A stretch of DNA of 64,000 bases from Kaistella faecalis (GTDB lineage: Bacteria; Bacteroidota; Bacteroidia; Flavobacteriales; Weeksellaceae), in contig NZ_CP078067.1 of the NCBI RefSeq assembly GCF_019195395.1, positions 2,371,783-2,435,782 on the forward strand, in the 5' to 3' direction. Under the pieces are notes generated by a model. That model was not told the DNA's origin. It saw only the letters and a list, made by a program, of their open reading frames with translations, and did not search any database. This document shows, in pieces, positions 1 through 8,783 of this stretch (its first letter is position 1; each line of letters opens with the position of its first letter). Made by a program: the position numbers and the translations under genes.

Positions 1-1
1 C

Positions 2-700
2 CGCGTCGCGGAACCTACTGAAAACGGCTGGAAGGTGAACGAATGGGTGAAGAAAGCCGTGGTAATGTATTTCCCAATCCAAAAAATGGAAAGCATTGAG
101 GTTGGACCATTCGAATTTCACGATAAAATGCCTTTGAAAAGAAATTATGCTGAAAAAGGAGTTCGTGTTGTTCCTCATGCTGTAGCGAGAGAAGGTGCAT
201 TCATTGCATCCGGAGTAATTCTGATGCCTTCTTACGTAAATATCGGAGCCTATGTAGATTCCGGAACCATGGTTGATACCTGGGCGACAGTTGGGAGCTG
301 CGCACAGATTGGTAAAGATGTTCACTTAAGCGGAGGAGTAGGTATTGGAGGTGTTTTAGAACCACTTCAGGCCGCACCTGTAATCATTGAAGATAATGTT
401 TTTGTAGGTTCAAGATGTATCGTTGTGGAAGGTGTTCATGTTGAAAAAGAAGCTGTTTTGGGCGCGAATGTTGTGCTTACTGCTTCCACCAAAATCATCG
501 ACGTTACCGGAGCTGAACCTGTTGAAATTAAAGGGAGAGTTCCGGCCCGTTCCGTTGTAATTCCCGGAAGTTATACCAAGCAGTTCCCGGCTGGTGAATA
601 TCAGGTTCCGTGTGCTTTAATTATCGGGCAGCGGAAAGAATCTACCGATAAAAAAACATCTCTGAACGATGCTTTAAGGGAAAATAATGTCTCCGTATAA
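2..700 (+). CDS. dapD: 2,3,4,5-tetrahydropyridine-2,6-dicarboxylate N-succinyltransferase, 5'-truncated by window edge
   Basis: Acyltransferase of the lysine/diaminopimelate pathway that uses succinyl-CoA on tetrahydrodipicolinate. The reading frame is open from base 2, so the gene starts before the window; 232 residues are visible and the family is usually about 270. The visible part shows the left-handed beta-helix hexapeptide pattern (GVILMPSYVNIGAYVDSGTM, then VGSCAQIGKDVHLSGGVGIG) and the C-terminal VPARSVVIPGSYTKQFP segment typical of DapD. The GTG at 35 is an internal codon, not the start. A glycosyltransferase gene follows 11 bp after the stop, so the two may be cotranscribed, although the functions are unrelated. 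Identification is secure. Confidence 0.93.
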   Translation, partial: RVAEPTENGWKVNEWVKKAVVMYFPIQKMESIEVGPFEFHDKMPLKRNYAEKGVRVVPHAVAREGAFIASGVILMPSYVNIGAYVDSGTMVDTWATVGSCAQIGKDVHLSGGVGIGGVLEPLQAAPVIIEDNVFVGSRCIVVEGVHVEKEAVLGANVVLTASTKIIDVTGAEPVEIKGRVPARSVVIPGSYTKQFPAGEYQVPCALIIGQRKESTDKKTSLNDALRENNVSV

Positions 701-711
701 TTTCTTTCAAC

Positions 712-1377
712 ATGAGTATTCCGAAAAATATTTTTCAGACTTTTAAAACTAAAAAATTGCCATTGATTACCAGATGGCATATTTGGAATATGAAAAGGAT
801 GAATCCTGAATATCAATATTATCTTTATGATGATAATGATATTCAGGTTTTTTTTCAGGAAAATTTTTCCTCAGAATATTTAAAAGCGTATAATCAGTTG
901 ACGATTGGTGCAGCGAAAGCTGATTTTTTTCGGTATGCTATCCTTTATATAAACGGAGGAATTTATTTGGATATTGACAGTGGAATGTCTAAACCGTTGC
1001 GAAAACTTATTTTACCAACCGATGTCGCTTTAATAAGTGCAGAAAGACACATTGGGTTGTATTGTCAGTGGGGCCTAATTTTCGATAAGGGTCATCCGTT
1101 TCTTAAGAAAACTTTGGAGCAGGTTTTAGAAAATATCCAGCTGCACAAATTTCCAAATGATGTACACGCCACCACTGGTCCCACCGCATTTTCTAAAGCA
1201 ATAAATGAGTGTCTTGTGGAAAACCCCGATGTTCCTTACCGGATTTTTGATGGTATTGAATACCGAGGCTATTTAAAATTCAAGTACAAATTCGGCAAGT
1301 TTTTTTTATATTCCAAAAGATCTGAACACTGGAAGAGAAAACAACTGACACAAGATATTATTAAGCCTGCTGAATAA
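712..1377 (+). CDS. Glycosyltransferase family 32-like (OCH1/capsular type)
   Basis: Probable sugar transferase for a cell-surface glycan. The N-terminus reads IPKNIFQTF and is followed by the family signature AAKADFFRYAILYINGGIY (residues about 68-86) leading into the DXD metal/nucleotide-sugar motif at D87-I-D89. This pattern matches small bacterial GT32 enzymes related to OCH1 mannosyltransferases and capsular synthesis proteins. At 221 residues it is a compact catalytic domain with no signal peptide or membrane segment. Its stop overlaps the start of the next glycosyltransferase by one base (TAATGA), indicating translational coupling. Donor and acceptor cannot be read from the sequence. 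Confidence 0.82.
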   Translation: MSIPKNIFQTFKTKKLPLITRWHIWNMKRMNPEYQYYLYDDNDIQVFFQENFSSEYLKAYNQLTIGAAKADFFRYAILYINGGIYLDIDSGMSKPLRKLILPTDVALISAERHIGLYCQWGLIFDKGHPFLKKTLEQVLENIQLHKFPNDVHATTGPTAFSKAINECLVENPDVPYRIFDGIEYRGYLKFKYKFGKFFLYSKRSEHWKRKQLTQDIIKPAE

Positions 1378-2480
1378 TGAAAATTGCATTCGACGGGAAA
1401 CGGTTTTTTAGCAATGCATCGGGTTTAGGGAATTATTCCCGGGATCTGGTTCGGATTTTAGCGATTTATTTTCCTGAAAATCGATACATTCTTTTCAATA
1501 AAAATCAATCAGAAAGAGGGAAGGAGATTTTATATCTCCCAAATGTCTCGTTCAGAGTAGTATCAAAAGGAAACCTTTCAAGGCAGTTTAAGATGGGAAA
1601 GGACGCTCAAAATGCGGATGCTGATATTTTCCACGGACTTTCAGGCGAGCTTCCTCTAAAATGGAATAATAAGTCCATAAAAAAAGTGGTCACCATTCAT
1701 GATTTGATTTTCCTGAGATTTCCGCAATATTACAGTTTTTTCGACCGCAAAATTCATTTTTGGAAATTCGGGAAAGCTTCGGAACAGGCAGATTTGATCA
1801 TTGCAATTTCTGAGCAGACCAAACGCGATATCATTAAGTACCTGAAAGTACCTGAAAGCAAAATTCGTGTTGTTTACCAGGGTTGTCATCAGTCATTTAA
1901 AGAAATTCAGTCTCCTGAATTTTTAAATTCAGTAAAAGAAAAATTTAACCTTCCAGAAAAGTTTGTCCTAAATGTCGGAACCATGGAGGAAAGAAAGAAT
2001 CTTTTGAATATTGTAAAAGCAATTAACGGAACAGAAATTCCGTTGGTTGTCATTGGAAAAAAGACCAAATATTTCAATAAAGTTCAGAAATTCATTGAGA
2101 AAAATAAACTGCTGAACCAAGTTATTTTCCTTGAAAATGTTTCGATGGAAGAATTGGCTGCAATCTATAAGCTTTCTAAAATTTTTGTATATCCGAGTTT
2201 TTTTGAAGGTTTCGGGATTCCTGTGATAGAAGCGCTTTTCTCGGGAACTGCTGTAATTACAGGCAATACCAGTTCTCTTCCGGAAGCTGGCGGTCCTGAG
2301 TCACTTTACGTCAATCCGTATCAAATGGAAGACCTTAAGTCAAAAATTTTATTTCTCTGGAATAATAAAGCAGAACGGAAAAGGCGTGCAGAAAAAGGTT
2401 TAGAATATGTTCAAAGATTCACCGATGAAAATATTGCCAAGGAGTTGATGAATGTTTATAGCGAAGTTTTGAGGTGTTAA
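1377..2480 (+). CDS. Glycosyltransferase family 4 (GT-B fold)
   Basis: Retaining nucleotide-sugar glycosyltransferase, probably acting on envelope polysaccharide. The N-terminus has the acceptor-side glycine loop (FDGKRFFSNASGLGNYSRDL). The middle has the VVTIHDLIFLRFPQYYS segment and the C-terminal half carries the EX7E-type donor motif in PSFFEGFGIPVIEALFSG, with SSLPEAGG after it. The length of 367 residues is normal for GT4. It is coupled to the upstream GT32-like gene, so the two probably add successive sugars. A short palindrome at 2479-2496, straddling the stop, could end transcription before the convergent peptidase gene. Confidence 0.88.
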   Translation: MKIAFDGKRFFSNASGLGNYSRDLVRILAIYFPENRYILFNKNQSERGKEILYLPNVSFRVVSKGNLSRQFKMGKDAQNADADIFHGLSGELPLKWNNKSIKKVVTIHDLIFLRFPQYYSFFDRKIHFWKFGKASEQADLIIAISEQTKRDIIKYLKVPESKIRVVYQGCHQSFKEIQSPEFLNSVKEKFNLPEKFVLNVGTMEERKNLLNIVKAINGTEIPLVVIGKKTKYFNKVQKFIEKNKLLNQVIFLENVSMEELAAIYKLSKIFVYPSFFEGFGIPVIEALFSGTAVITGNTSSLPEAGGPESLYVNPYQMEDLKSKILFLWNNKAERKRRAEKGLEYVQRFTDENIAKELMNVYSEVLRC

Positions 2481-2506
2481 ATAACTTAAGTTATTTATGC
2501 CTTTAA

Positions 2507-3682
2507 CTATTTTGAAATGACGATTTTCTTAGTCAGTTTCTGGTCCTCAACCGTCATCGTTCCGAAATAAATTCCGTTGGAAAGTTTAGAAACATCAATT
2601 TTTTTTGAGTTTTCAGATCGGATGAGAAGTTTTCCTGACGGGTCAGTGATGCTGAATGAAAAGTTTTTTAGGTTCGTATTCAACATTTCAATGTGGATTA
2701 AATCTGATGCCGGGTTCGGATAAATCCGTAAAGACTGCAGCATTCTTTCCGGCGGGCAGTCATTTACTGAAAGGGTAGTAATGTCGGCAGTCGCGAAATG
2801 CTGCACAGCTCCCAAAGCAGCCTTGGTAACATTAAATACGAATACAGGATCCATATTCGCATAAGTATCGCCGGGAGAATGCGGCCTGGTACTTTCATTA
2901 AATTCATAAAAACCTGTAATCACTTCGCCATTTGACTGGAAAGGCATGTAATCTGAGCCGTAAGCGTAAGACAAATTGGGCTGTAGCGCAGAATAAAGCG
3001 AAACACAATTCATCAGTTGTTGGGTAATTGTGCTGGATGCTGCATTGTTTGTAGAGGGATTATTATTGGTATCGCGTTCACAGGTTATGGTGTTGTTTAC
3101 CTCTCCTGCCACGCCGCCAACCTGATCAATATTGAAAACAACTTTAATATTCATTTTAGGATTGGTGGCATTTACAACGGTATTCACATAGTTCTGGCTT
3201 CCGCGAAGTCCCTGTTCTTCGCCTGTAAAATTGATGAATTTGATAGAATATTCCGTCGGAACATCTTTTAGGATTCTCGCCATTTCAAGGATCACTGAAG
3301 TTCCGCTACCGTTATCATTAACTCCCGGACCGGCGATGGTATCGTAATGTCCGCATACAATCACAAAAATATTTGGGTATTTAGTACCGGTTTTAGTCAG
3401 AATAAGATTCTTGGTTGTAGTGCCGTTATAATTGAAAGTATTCTCCGAAATCTGAGCGTCTGTATATCCAAACGCAAGATATTTGTTTTTTAGCCAAAGG
3501 AATGTGTTATTGTTGTTAACGCTTCCTGTCGTTTTAACTCCCAGTGCTGCGAATTCAGTAAGATAGTTGTTGATATTGGTTTGAGTAATCTGGTTGATCC
3601 TGTTCTGATAGACCTGCACAAAGGTTTGCGCAGAATGGAGCATTGAAATACATAACGCTGAAAAGATAAAAAGCTTCTTCAT
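2507..3682 (-). CDS. Secreted M28 family metallopeptidase with T9SS sorting domain
   Basis: Zinc aminopeptidase-type enzyme exported to the cell surface or medium. Residues 1-19 form a signal peptide (MKKLFIFSALCISMLHSAQ). M28 metal ligands are visible: H112/D114 in GHYDT, D123 in GVNDNGSG, E155-E156 in FTGEEQG and D186 in NIDQVGG, with a later RPHSPGD histidine. The C-terminal about 75 residues (from LRIYPNPASD to KKIVISK) are a type A T9SS sorting domain. The length of 391 residues suits peptidase plus sorting domain. It is transcribed alone and convergent with the glycosyltransferases. Confidence 0.93.
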   Translation of the reverse strand: MKKLFIFSALCISMLHSAQTFVQVYQNRINQITQTNINNYLTEFAALGVKTTGSVNNNNTFLWLKNKYLAFGYTDAQISENTFNYNGTTTKNLILTKTGTKYPNIFVIVCGHYDTIAGPGVNDNGSGTSVILEMARILKDVPTEYSIKFINFTGEEQGLRGSQNYVNTVVNATNPKMNIKVVFNIDQVGGVAGEVNNTITCERDTNNNPSTNNAASSTITQQLMNCVSLYSALQPNLSYAYGSDYMPFQSNGEVITGFYEFNESTRPHSPGDTYANMDPVFVFNVTKAALGAVQHFATADITTLSVNDCPPERMLQSLRIYPNPASDLIHIEMLNTNLKNFSFSITDPSGKLLIRSENSKKIDVSKLSNGIYFGTMTVEDQKLTKKIVISK

Positions 3683-3709
3683 TTTATTATAAGTTGGTCA
3701 AAACTAATA

Positions 3710-3745
3710 AAAAATCCCATACAATTTTGTATGGGATTTATAATT
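3710..3745 (-). terminator. Intrinsic terminator of the thrS-infC-rpmI-rplT operon
   Basis: A perfect 13-bp stem (AAATCCCATACAA with TTGTATGGGATTT) with a two-base loop lies 26 bp past the rplT stop. On the minus strand the stem is followed by a T-run (the A-run at 3710-3715 on the plus strand). Confidence 0.8.
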
Positions 3746-3765
3746 GATAACAAAAAATTTTACAT

Positions 3766-4110
3766 TTATTTGATTTGATCTACAACTGCTTTGAAAGCTT
3801 CAGGGTGATTCATTGCTAAATCTGCTAAAACTTTTCTGTTCAGTTCGATGTTGTTGCTTTTTAGAGCGCCCATAAATTGGGAGTAAGACATTCCGTGTTC
3901 TCTTGCACCTGCGTTGATACGCGTAATCCAAAGGCTTCTGAAATTTCTTTTCTTCTCTTTTCTGCCGCGGTAAGCATATTGCATTGCTTTTTGTACGGCG
4001 TTTTTAGCTACAGTCCAAACATTTTTTCTTCTACCGAAAAAACCTTTAGCCTGCTTCATTACTTTTTTTCTGCGAGCTCTGGAAGCTACTGCATTTACTG
4101 ATCTTGGCAT
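3766..4110 (-). CDS. rplT: 50S ribosomal protein L20
   Basis: Primary 23S rRNA-binding protein needed for early large-subunit assembly. All 114 residues match the L20 pattern: [19 protein letters not shown] at the N-terminus, then KGFFGRRKN, and [20 protein letters not shown] in the C-terminal domain. It is the last gene of thrS-infC-rpmI-rplT, the conserved bacterial order, and lies 119 bp after rpmI. L20 represses this operon in some bacteria, but no such RNA site was identified here. Confidence 0.98.
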   Translation of the reverse strand: MPRSVNAVASRARRKKVMKQAKGFFGRRKNVWTVAKNAVQKAMQYAYRGRKEKKRNFRSLWITRINAGAREHGMSYSQFMGALKSNNIELNRKVLADLAMNHPEAFKAVVDQIK

Positions 4111-4229
4111 AATTTACATTGTTTTTTTGAAAAGGGCGGTAATTTATTTCATTACACTTGTTTGCTCCGTTTCAGGGTTAAATTTTCTGAATTTTTTTGA
4201 ATTCTTATAAACCGGTTGATTTATAAAAA

Positions 4230-4427
4230 CTACTTAATGGCTAATTGACGAAGAACGCTTTTCTCATCCACAGTAGCAACGTAAGAAGTTTGCGTAAGAT
4301 TTCTCTTCTGCTTCGTTTCTTTTTTCGTCAAGATATGGCTTTTGAAAGCACCTTTTCTTTTAATCTTACCGGTTCCGGTAAGCTTAAAACGCTTCTTAGC
4401 ACCTGATTTAGTTTTTAATTTTGGCAT
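4230..4427 (-). CDS. rpmI: 50S ribosomal protein L35
   Basis: Small basic large-subunit protein of 65 residues, full length. The signature [20 protein letters not shown] and the following [16 protein letters not shown] are diagnostic. It sits between infC and rplT as in most bacteria and is presumably cotranscribed with them from the thrS promoter. Confidence 0.98.
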   Translation of the reverse strand: MPKLKTKSGAKKRFKLTGTGKIKRKGAFKSHILTKKETKQKRNLTQTSYVATVDEKSVLRQLAIK

Positions 4428-4486
4428 TTTTGCTTAATTTTATCTTTTTGTTATCAATATCTTGTTAATGATTTAACTGCTGATGT

Positions 4487-5050
4487 CTATTTCGCCGGTT
4501 TTTTCGGGCTCATCATCATAATCATTCTTTTACCTTCTAATTTAGGCAGCTGATCAACTTTTCCTACATGTTCTAGTTCCTGAGCCAATTTTAAAAGAAG
4601 AATTTCTCCCTGATCCTTGAAGATGATCGAACGGCCTTTGAAGAAAACATACGTTTTCAGCTTAGATCCCTCCTCCAGAAATTTTTCAGCATGTTTTTTC
4701 TTGAATTCGTAATCGTGATCATCAGTCTGAGGACCGAATCTGATCTCTTTTACAACAACTTTAACCTGCTTGGCCTTTAATTCTTTAGTCTTTTTTTTCT
4801 GCTCGTAAAGGAATTTTTTATAATCCAGAATCCTGGAAATATAGGGCTCAGCTTTGTCGGAAATCACCACCAAATCCAGTTCCTGGTCTTTGGCAATTTC
4901 TAATGCTTTCGCTAAAGGATAAACTCCCGGCTCTACGTTATCACCGACCAAACGTACTTCTTTAGCACGGATCTTTTCATTGATCTGGTGCAAATCTTCC
5001 TGTACGCGCCGCTGTGGGCCTCTACCTCGGTAATTGAATTTCTGTGCTAT
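4487..5050 (-). CDS. infC: Translation initiation factor IF-3, probable AUA start
   Basis: IF-3 binds the 30S subunit and checks the start codon and initiator tRNA. The body is clear: [16 protein letters not shown] in the N-domain and [19 protein letters not shown] at the linker/C-domain. The frame stays open upstream of the TTG at 4993 and encodes further IF-3 N-terminal residues ([20 protein letters not shown]). The best placed start giving this arm is ATA at 5050-5048, 23 nt after the thrS stop, giving 187 residues. No ATG, GTG or TTG occurs between it and 4993. Rare starts (AUU, AUC, AUA) are established for infC in other bacteria and allow IF-3 autoregulation. Product certain, start inferred. 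Confidence 0.93.
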   Translation of the reverse strand: MAQKFNYRGRGPQRRVQEDLHQINEKIRAKEVRLVGDNVEPGVYPLAKALEIAKDQELDLVVISDKAEPYISRILDYKKFLYEQKKKTKELKAKQVKVVVKEIRFGPQTDDHDYEFKKKHAEKFLEEGSKLKTYVFFKGRSIIFKDQGEILLLKLAQELEHVGKVDQLPKLEGKRMIMMMSPKKPAK

Positions 5051-5073
5051 GGTGTTAAATTTTAAAGTTAATT

Positions 5074-6993
5074 TTAAATTTTTGATTCTTTTTTGAAGTA
5101 AGAAATGAAATCCTCAATGCTCATTGCGCCTAAATCTCCTTCACCTCTTCTTCTAACAGAAATCGTATTGTTAAGTTCCTCATTCTCACCTACAACCAGC
5201 ATGAATGGTAGTTTTTTCAACTCAGCATCGCGGATTTTCTTGCCCGTTTTCTCATTTCTGTCGTCAATCAAGCCGCAAATATCGTGATTTTCCAGCAATT
5301 GTGAAACTTTTTTTGCATAATCCACATATTTTTCACTGATGGGCAAAATCGTAAACTGATGCGGAGCGAGCCAAAGCGGAAAATCTCCGGCTGTGTTTTC
5401 CAATAAGATGGCGATGAATCTTTCCATAGAACCGAACGGTGCACGGTGAATCATCACCGGTCTGTGTTTTTCGTTATCGCTTCCGGTGTACCATAAATCA
5501 AATCTTTCAGGTAAATTATAATCTACCTGAATGGTTCCCAACTGCCAGCTTCTGCCCAGCGCATCTTTCACCATGAAATCTAATTTAGGACCGTAGAATG
5601 CAGCTTCGCCATATTCAACTCGTGTTTTAAGACCTTTTTTCTCGGCTGCCTGAATGATGGCATCCTCAGCTTTTTTCCAGTTCTCATCAGAACCGATATA
5701 TTTTTCTTTATTATCGGGATCTCGTAAAGAAATCTGGGTAACAAAATCTTCAAATCCTAAAGATTTGAAAACATACAGTGTCAAATCAATTACATTTTCG
5801 AATTCAGCCAAAAGCTGATCCGGAGTACAGAAAAGGTGCGCATCGTCCTGAGTAAATCCGCGAACTCTTGTTAAACCGTGCAGTTCCCCGGATTGTTCGT
5901 ATCTGTAAACGGTTCCGAATTCTGCAAAACGCTTTGGCAGATCTTTGTAAGACCATTGCCCAACTTTGTAGATTTCGCAGTGATGCGGGCAGTTCATTGG
6001 TTTTAACATAAATTCTTCCCCTTCATTTGGTGTTTTGATGGGCTGAAAACTGTCGGCACCATATTTATCCCAGTGTCCTGAAGTCACATATAGTTCTTTC
6101 GCACCGATATGAGGAGTCATTACGAATTCGTACCCAGATTTTTTCTGTGCTTCCGATAAAAAGTTTTCGAGTTTTTTTCTGAGCGCGGTTCCTTTTGGTA
6201 ACCAAAGCGGTAATCCGGCTCCCACTTTTTCCGAGAAGGCAAAAATTCCTAGTTCTTTCCCCAGTTTTCTGTGATCGCGTCGTTTTGCTTCTTCGAGTCT
6301 TTCTAAATATTCGGTTAATTCTTTCTGTTTCGGGAAAGAAATTCCGTAAACTCTGGTAAGTTGTTTGTTTTTCTCATCGCCTCTCCAGTAAGCACCTGCA
6401 GCGTTTAAGATCTTTACTGCTTTTACGATTCCGGTCGCCGGAATATGTCCACCACGGCATAAATCTGTAAAATTATCGTGAGTACAGAAAGTAATCTCAC
6501 CATCATTCAGGTTAGTAATGAGTTCGGTTTTATAGGGATTGTCAGCATATTCTTTCAAAGCGTCGGCTTTTGAGACCGAATAGAGGCTGAAAGTTGCATC
6601 TTTTTTTGCGTTCTCGAGCATTTTCTTTTCGATTTTCTCGAAATCTTTTTCAGAAAGGCTTTCGTCGCCGAAGTCTACATCGTAATAAAATCCGCTGTCG
6701 ATTGCCGGGCCAATGGTTAATTTTGCGTTGGGGTAAAATTCCATAATCGCCTGAGCCAACAGGTGAGCAGAGGAGTGCCAGAATGCTTTTTTCCCCAAAT
6801 CATCATTCCAGGTGAGAAGCTGAAGGGTAGAATCTGTGGTTATTGGCGTGGTAATTTCAACCTGGTTTCCGTTTACTACAGCGGAAATGGTGTTTCTTGC
6901 CAAACCTTCGCTGATTGATTTTGCTACTTCCAAGGCGCTTACTGCGCTTTCAAATTCTCTGATGCTTCCGTCGGGAAGAGTGATTTTTACCAT
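5074..6993 (-). CDS. thrS: Threonyl-tRNA synthetase
   Basis: Charges tRNA-Thr. The 639-residue protein is full length, with domains in order: TGS (1-60), the editing domain with [10 protein letters not shown] near residue 75, the class II catalytic core with [11 protein letters not shown] (motif 2 region) and [16 protein letters not shown] (motif 3), then the anticodon-binding domain from about residue 540. It is first in the operon with infC, rpmI and rplT. A -7 element lies just upstream (7016-7023); no T-box or tRNA-like leader is visible in the short leader. Confidence 0.98.
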   Translation of the reverse strand: MVKITLPDGSIREFESAVSALEVAKSISEGLARNTISAVVNGNQVEITTPITTDSTLQLLTWNDDLGKKAFWHSSAHLLAQAIMEFYPNAKLTIGPAIDSGFYYDVDFGDESLSEKDFEKIEKKMLENAKKDATFSLYSVSKADALKEYADNPYKTELITNLNDGEITFCTHDNFTDLCRGGHIPATGIVKAVKILNAAGAYWRGDEKNKQLTRVYGISFPKQKELTEYLERLEEAKRRDHRKLGKELGIFAFSEKVGAGLPLWLPKGTALRKKLENFLSEAQKKSGYEFVMTPHIGAKELYVTSGHWDKYGADSFQPIKTPNEGEEFMLKPMNCPHHCEIYKVGQWSYKDLPKRFAEFGTVYRYEQSGELHGLTRVRGFTQDDAHLFCTPDQLLAEFENVIDLTLYVFKSLGFEDFVTQISLRDPDNKEKYIGSDENWKKAEDAIIQAAEKKGLKTRVEYGEAAFYGPKLDFMVKDALGRSWQLGTIQVDYNLPERFDLWYTGSDNEKHRPVMIHRAPFGSMERFIAILLENTAGDFPLWLAPHQFTILPISEKYVDYAKKVSQLLENHDICGLIDDRNEKTGKKIRDAELKKLPFMLVVGENEELNNTISVRRRGEGDLGAMSIEDFISYFKKESKI

Positions 6994-7015
6994 TGTGAAC
7001 TACAAATTTAAGATG

Positions 7016-7023
7016 CAAAAGTA
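7016..7023 (-). promoter_or_regulatory. -7 promoter element upstream of thrS
   Basis: TACTTTTG on the minus strand fits the Bacteroidetes TAnnTTTG element. Transcription would start near 7009, leaving a leader of about 16 nt before the thrS ATG. No good -33 TTG is seen at the expected distance, so confidence is moderate. Confidence 0.5.
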
Positions 7024-7119
7024 CGGATTTTCTGTGAATTTTTATTTCTGTGGTTTTATAATTCTGAATGTTTTTTGACGGTATACAAAAGAACTGTGGA
7101 AAAAAACTAAAATTGGATT

Positions 7120-7188
7120 CTAGCCCCGATTGTAACGGAAATCCTTTTTTTGCGCAGCAAAAAAAGATTGAAGTGGAAAGCGGGTGGG
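7120..7188. repeat. Flavobacterial intergenic hairpin repeat, copy 1
   Basis: The element begins CTAGCCCCGATTGTAACGGA, has an inner stem ATCCTTTTTTTGC / GCAAAAAAAGAT and ends GGAAAGCGGGTGGG. A related element with the same frame, GGAAATCCTTTTTTT...AAAAAAAGATTG..TGGA-AGC, is found at 39941-40024. The remaining 7001-7278 sequence holds only the thrS promoter and a terminator. Confidence 0.75.
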
Positions 7189-7220
7189 ATTTATAAAAGA
7201 AGATATTATTTGTTGCTCAT

Positions 7221-7256
7221 AAAAAATCCGGCTCCAACAAATGTTGAAACCGGACT
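7221..7256 (-). terminator. Intrinsic terminator after the stress-protein gene
   Basis: Stem TCCGGCTCCAACA / TGTTGAAACCGGA with two G-U-type mismatches, followed on the minus strand by a T-run (A-run 7221-7226). Confidence 0.75.
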
Positions 7257-7278
7257 GCAAAATTATGAAACGTTGTAT

Positions 7279-7800
7279 TTAAAAAGTGTCGCGACTCCCG
7301 AGAGAATCCATATCATTGGACATGCCCCGGTTTCGGAAACTGTAATTTCTGTTGTCATCTGTCATATAAAGATTATTTTTCGCTTTATTGATGATTCTTG
7401 CGCGCTCATCGGAAGATAAATGATGTGCAGAATCAGATTCTCCTGAATATCGGTCTTTTGTAAAATCATTTACATCTAAGGCTCCCTGTTCGTTCATGAT
7501 ATCACGGGCTTTCTCTGCACGTTCAGCATCATCGGTATATACCGTTACCAGATTGCTTTTGGTTGCAGCATAACTGTATTTGTTTTTGGTGGTATCATCA
7601 TCACTGAAAAGCCAGTTCCAGAATCCACTCGTTTTTTCGTCTTCTTCGTAATCATACCCGAATTCCGGATCGTAATTTCCGGTAGTTGAGTAGCGGGAGA
7701 CTTTGTAATCTTCTTTTTCGAATCCGGCATTATCGAGTCTGTCTGATGCCTGGTCGGCTGCTTCGTTGGTTGGGAACATTCCCACGATGGTGTAAGGCAT
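7279..7800 (-). CDS. General stress protein 17M-like domain protein
   Basis: Protein of 173 residues. The N-terminal 40 residues (MPYTIVGMFPTNEAADQASD, then RLDNAGFEKEDYKVS) resemble the small alpha/beta domain of Bacillus general stress protein 17M/YflT. The rest is acidic and polar: an EDEKTSGFWNWLFSDDD segment, a second half ending in a DDAERAEKARDIMNEQGA helix, and a hydrophilic tail rich in R, N and S. There is no signal peptide. It has its own terminator and seems monocistronic. Its role is unknown; similar proteins in Flavobacteriia are often annotated as stress-related. Confidence 0.75.
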   Translation of the reverse strand: MPYTIVGMFPTNEAADQASDRLDNAGFEKEDYKVSRYSTTGNYDPEFGYDYEEDEKTSGFWNWLFSDDDTTKNKYSYAATKSNLVTVYTDDAERAEKARDIMNEQGALDVNDFTKDRYSGESDSAHHLSSDERARIINKAKNNLYMTDDNRNYSFRNRGMSNDMDSLGSRDTF

Positions 7801-7964
7801 AATTCAAATTTTTAATGTTAATAGTTGTGATTTGGTAAAATGTTGGAATCAAAAACTGTGACATAATACGTTTGGTGTAAAAACTTTAAAACTATTTAAC
7901 ATAATATATAGAGCGTTGTAACTGCGCTTAACTTTTATTAACAAAGTAGTTAAGACAAGCAAAA

Positions 7965-7994
7965 ATAAAAGCGAAAATTAATTTTCGCTTTTAT
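7965..7994 (-). terminator. Intrinsic terminator overlapping the stop of the 60-residue gene
   Basis: Perfect stem ATAAAAGCGAAAATT / AATTTTCGCTTTTAT that includes the stop codon at 7978. The AT-rich downstream sequence supplies U residues on the minus-strand transcript. Confidence 0.65.
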
Positions 7995-8160
7995 CATTAT
8001 TATCTGTTTTACCGTCTTTATGGAGTTTAGAGGTGTGCTTGATTTCCTTTTCTGCGGTTTCTCCGGATGTTATCTTTTCTGAAGAGGCGGGAATGTTAGG
8101 AAGATCCTGATTTTGCTTTTTTATTTCTGCCTGTTTTGTTTTGGCTTTATCTTTTTCCAT
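7978..8160 (-). CDS. Small highly charged hypothetical protein
   Basis: Sixty residues, almost all polar or charged (MEKDKAKTKQAEIKKQNQDL, then LPNIPASSEKITSGETAEKE), with no predicted fold or membrane segment. It lies 11 bp after the DUF4230-like gene on the same strand and is followed directly by a terminator, which supports it as a genuine last gene of the thioredoxin-like/DUF4230/small-protein transcript. Likely intrinsically disordered; function unknown. Confidence 0.55.
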   Translation of the reverse strand: MEKDKAKTKQAEIKKQNQDLPNIPASSEKITSGETAEKEIKHTSKLHKDGKTDNNDKSEN

Positions 8161-8171
8161 AATATTTGCTT

Positions 8172-8783
8172 TTAGAATTTTGAAGTATCGATTTGACCGG
8201 TTTGGTCTTCGATTTTATAATTCAAAGCCTTTGCCAAAACAAATATATTATCAAGATTTTCCAGAAGCTGTTTTCTGCCTTCATCGCGGAGGCGGTTTTG
8301 GTTCACAGTTTTATAAACATTGTCTTTTGCAGATTTTGTAATTTTCTGCAGGTCTTTCTGGGTAAAACGGTCGATAAAAGAATCATCCATCGACTGAATT
8401 TCAACACTGGGGATAATCCGTATTTCAGCATTGGGAAGTTCTTTGATGATGAGTTTTTTGTTAGCCGAATCAACTTCCAGTTTCATTTTGTTCAGATCAT
8501 AGGTAACCTGCGCATTTGTTTTGGTGAAGGTGATAAGCTCTTTTTCGATATTGGGAAGCATCCCGCCAAGAAGTTCTGACGTGATTTTGGTTTTCTGCAT
8601 GCTCGAGAAATCCTGCTCCATTACTACCATTTTATTCATTTTTCGGATCTGGTTGGTAATAATGTAGAAATCGTTCTGAACTTTATCTTCCGTTTTTTTT
8701 GTAACTGCGTTCCAGATTAATACGATGAACAGCACTAATGCTGCACCTAATATAAAAGGCAGGATTTTTTGGTTCGTTTTCAA
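8172..8783 (-). CDS. DUF4230-family membrane-anchored protein
   Basis: A protein of 203 residues with an N-terminal membrane anchor (ILPFILGAALVLFIVLIWNA, residues 7-26) and an extracytoplasmic domain. The segment ITNQIRKMNKMVVMEQDFSS followed by a beta-rich region (VTYDLNKMKLEVDSANKKLI) fits DUF4230, a family of unknown function. Its stop is adjacent to the start of the flanking genes: it begins one base before the stop of the thioredoxin-like gene, so the pair is translationally coupled. Confidence 0.72.
   Translation of the reverse strand: MKTNQKILPFILGAALVLFIVLIWNAVTKKTEDKVQNDFYIITNQIRKMNKMVVMEQDFSSMQKTKITSELLGGMLPNIEKELITFTKTNAQVTYDLNKMKLEVDSANKKLIIKELPNAEIRIIPSVEIQSMDDSFIDRFTQKDLQKITKSAKDNVYKTVNQNRLRDEGRKQLLENLDNIFVLAKALNYKIEDQTGQIDTSKF

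Noticed and set aside
1656-1889. Minus-strand reading frame inside the GT4 gene, and many similar antisense frames elsewhere
   Set aside because: Shadows of well-supported genes on the other strand, without family resemblance.
7150-7419. 89-residue plus-strand reading frame
   Set aside because: It runs through a hairpin repeat, a minus-strand terminator and the end of the stress-protein gene on the other strand; no protein-like character.
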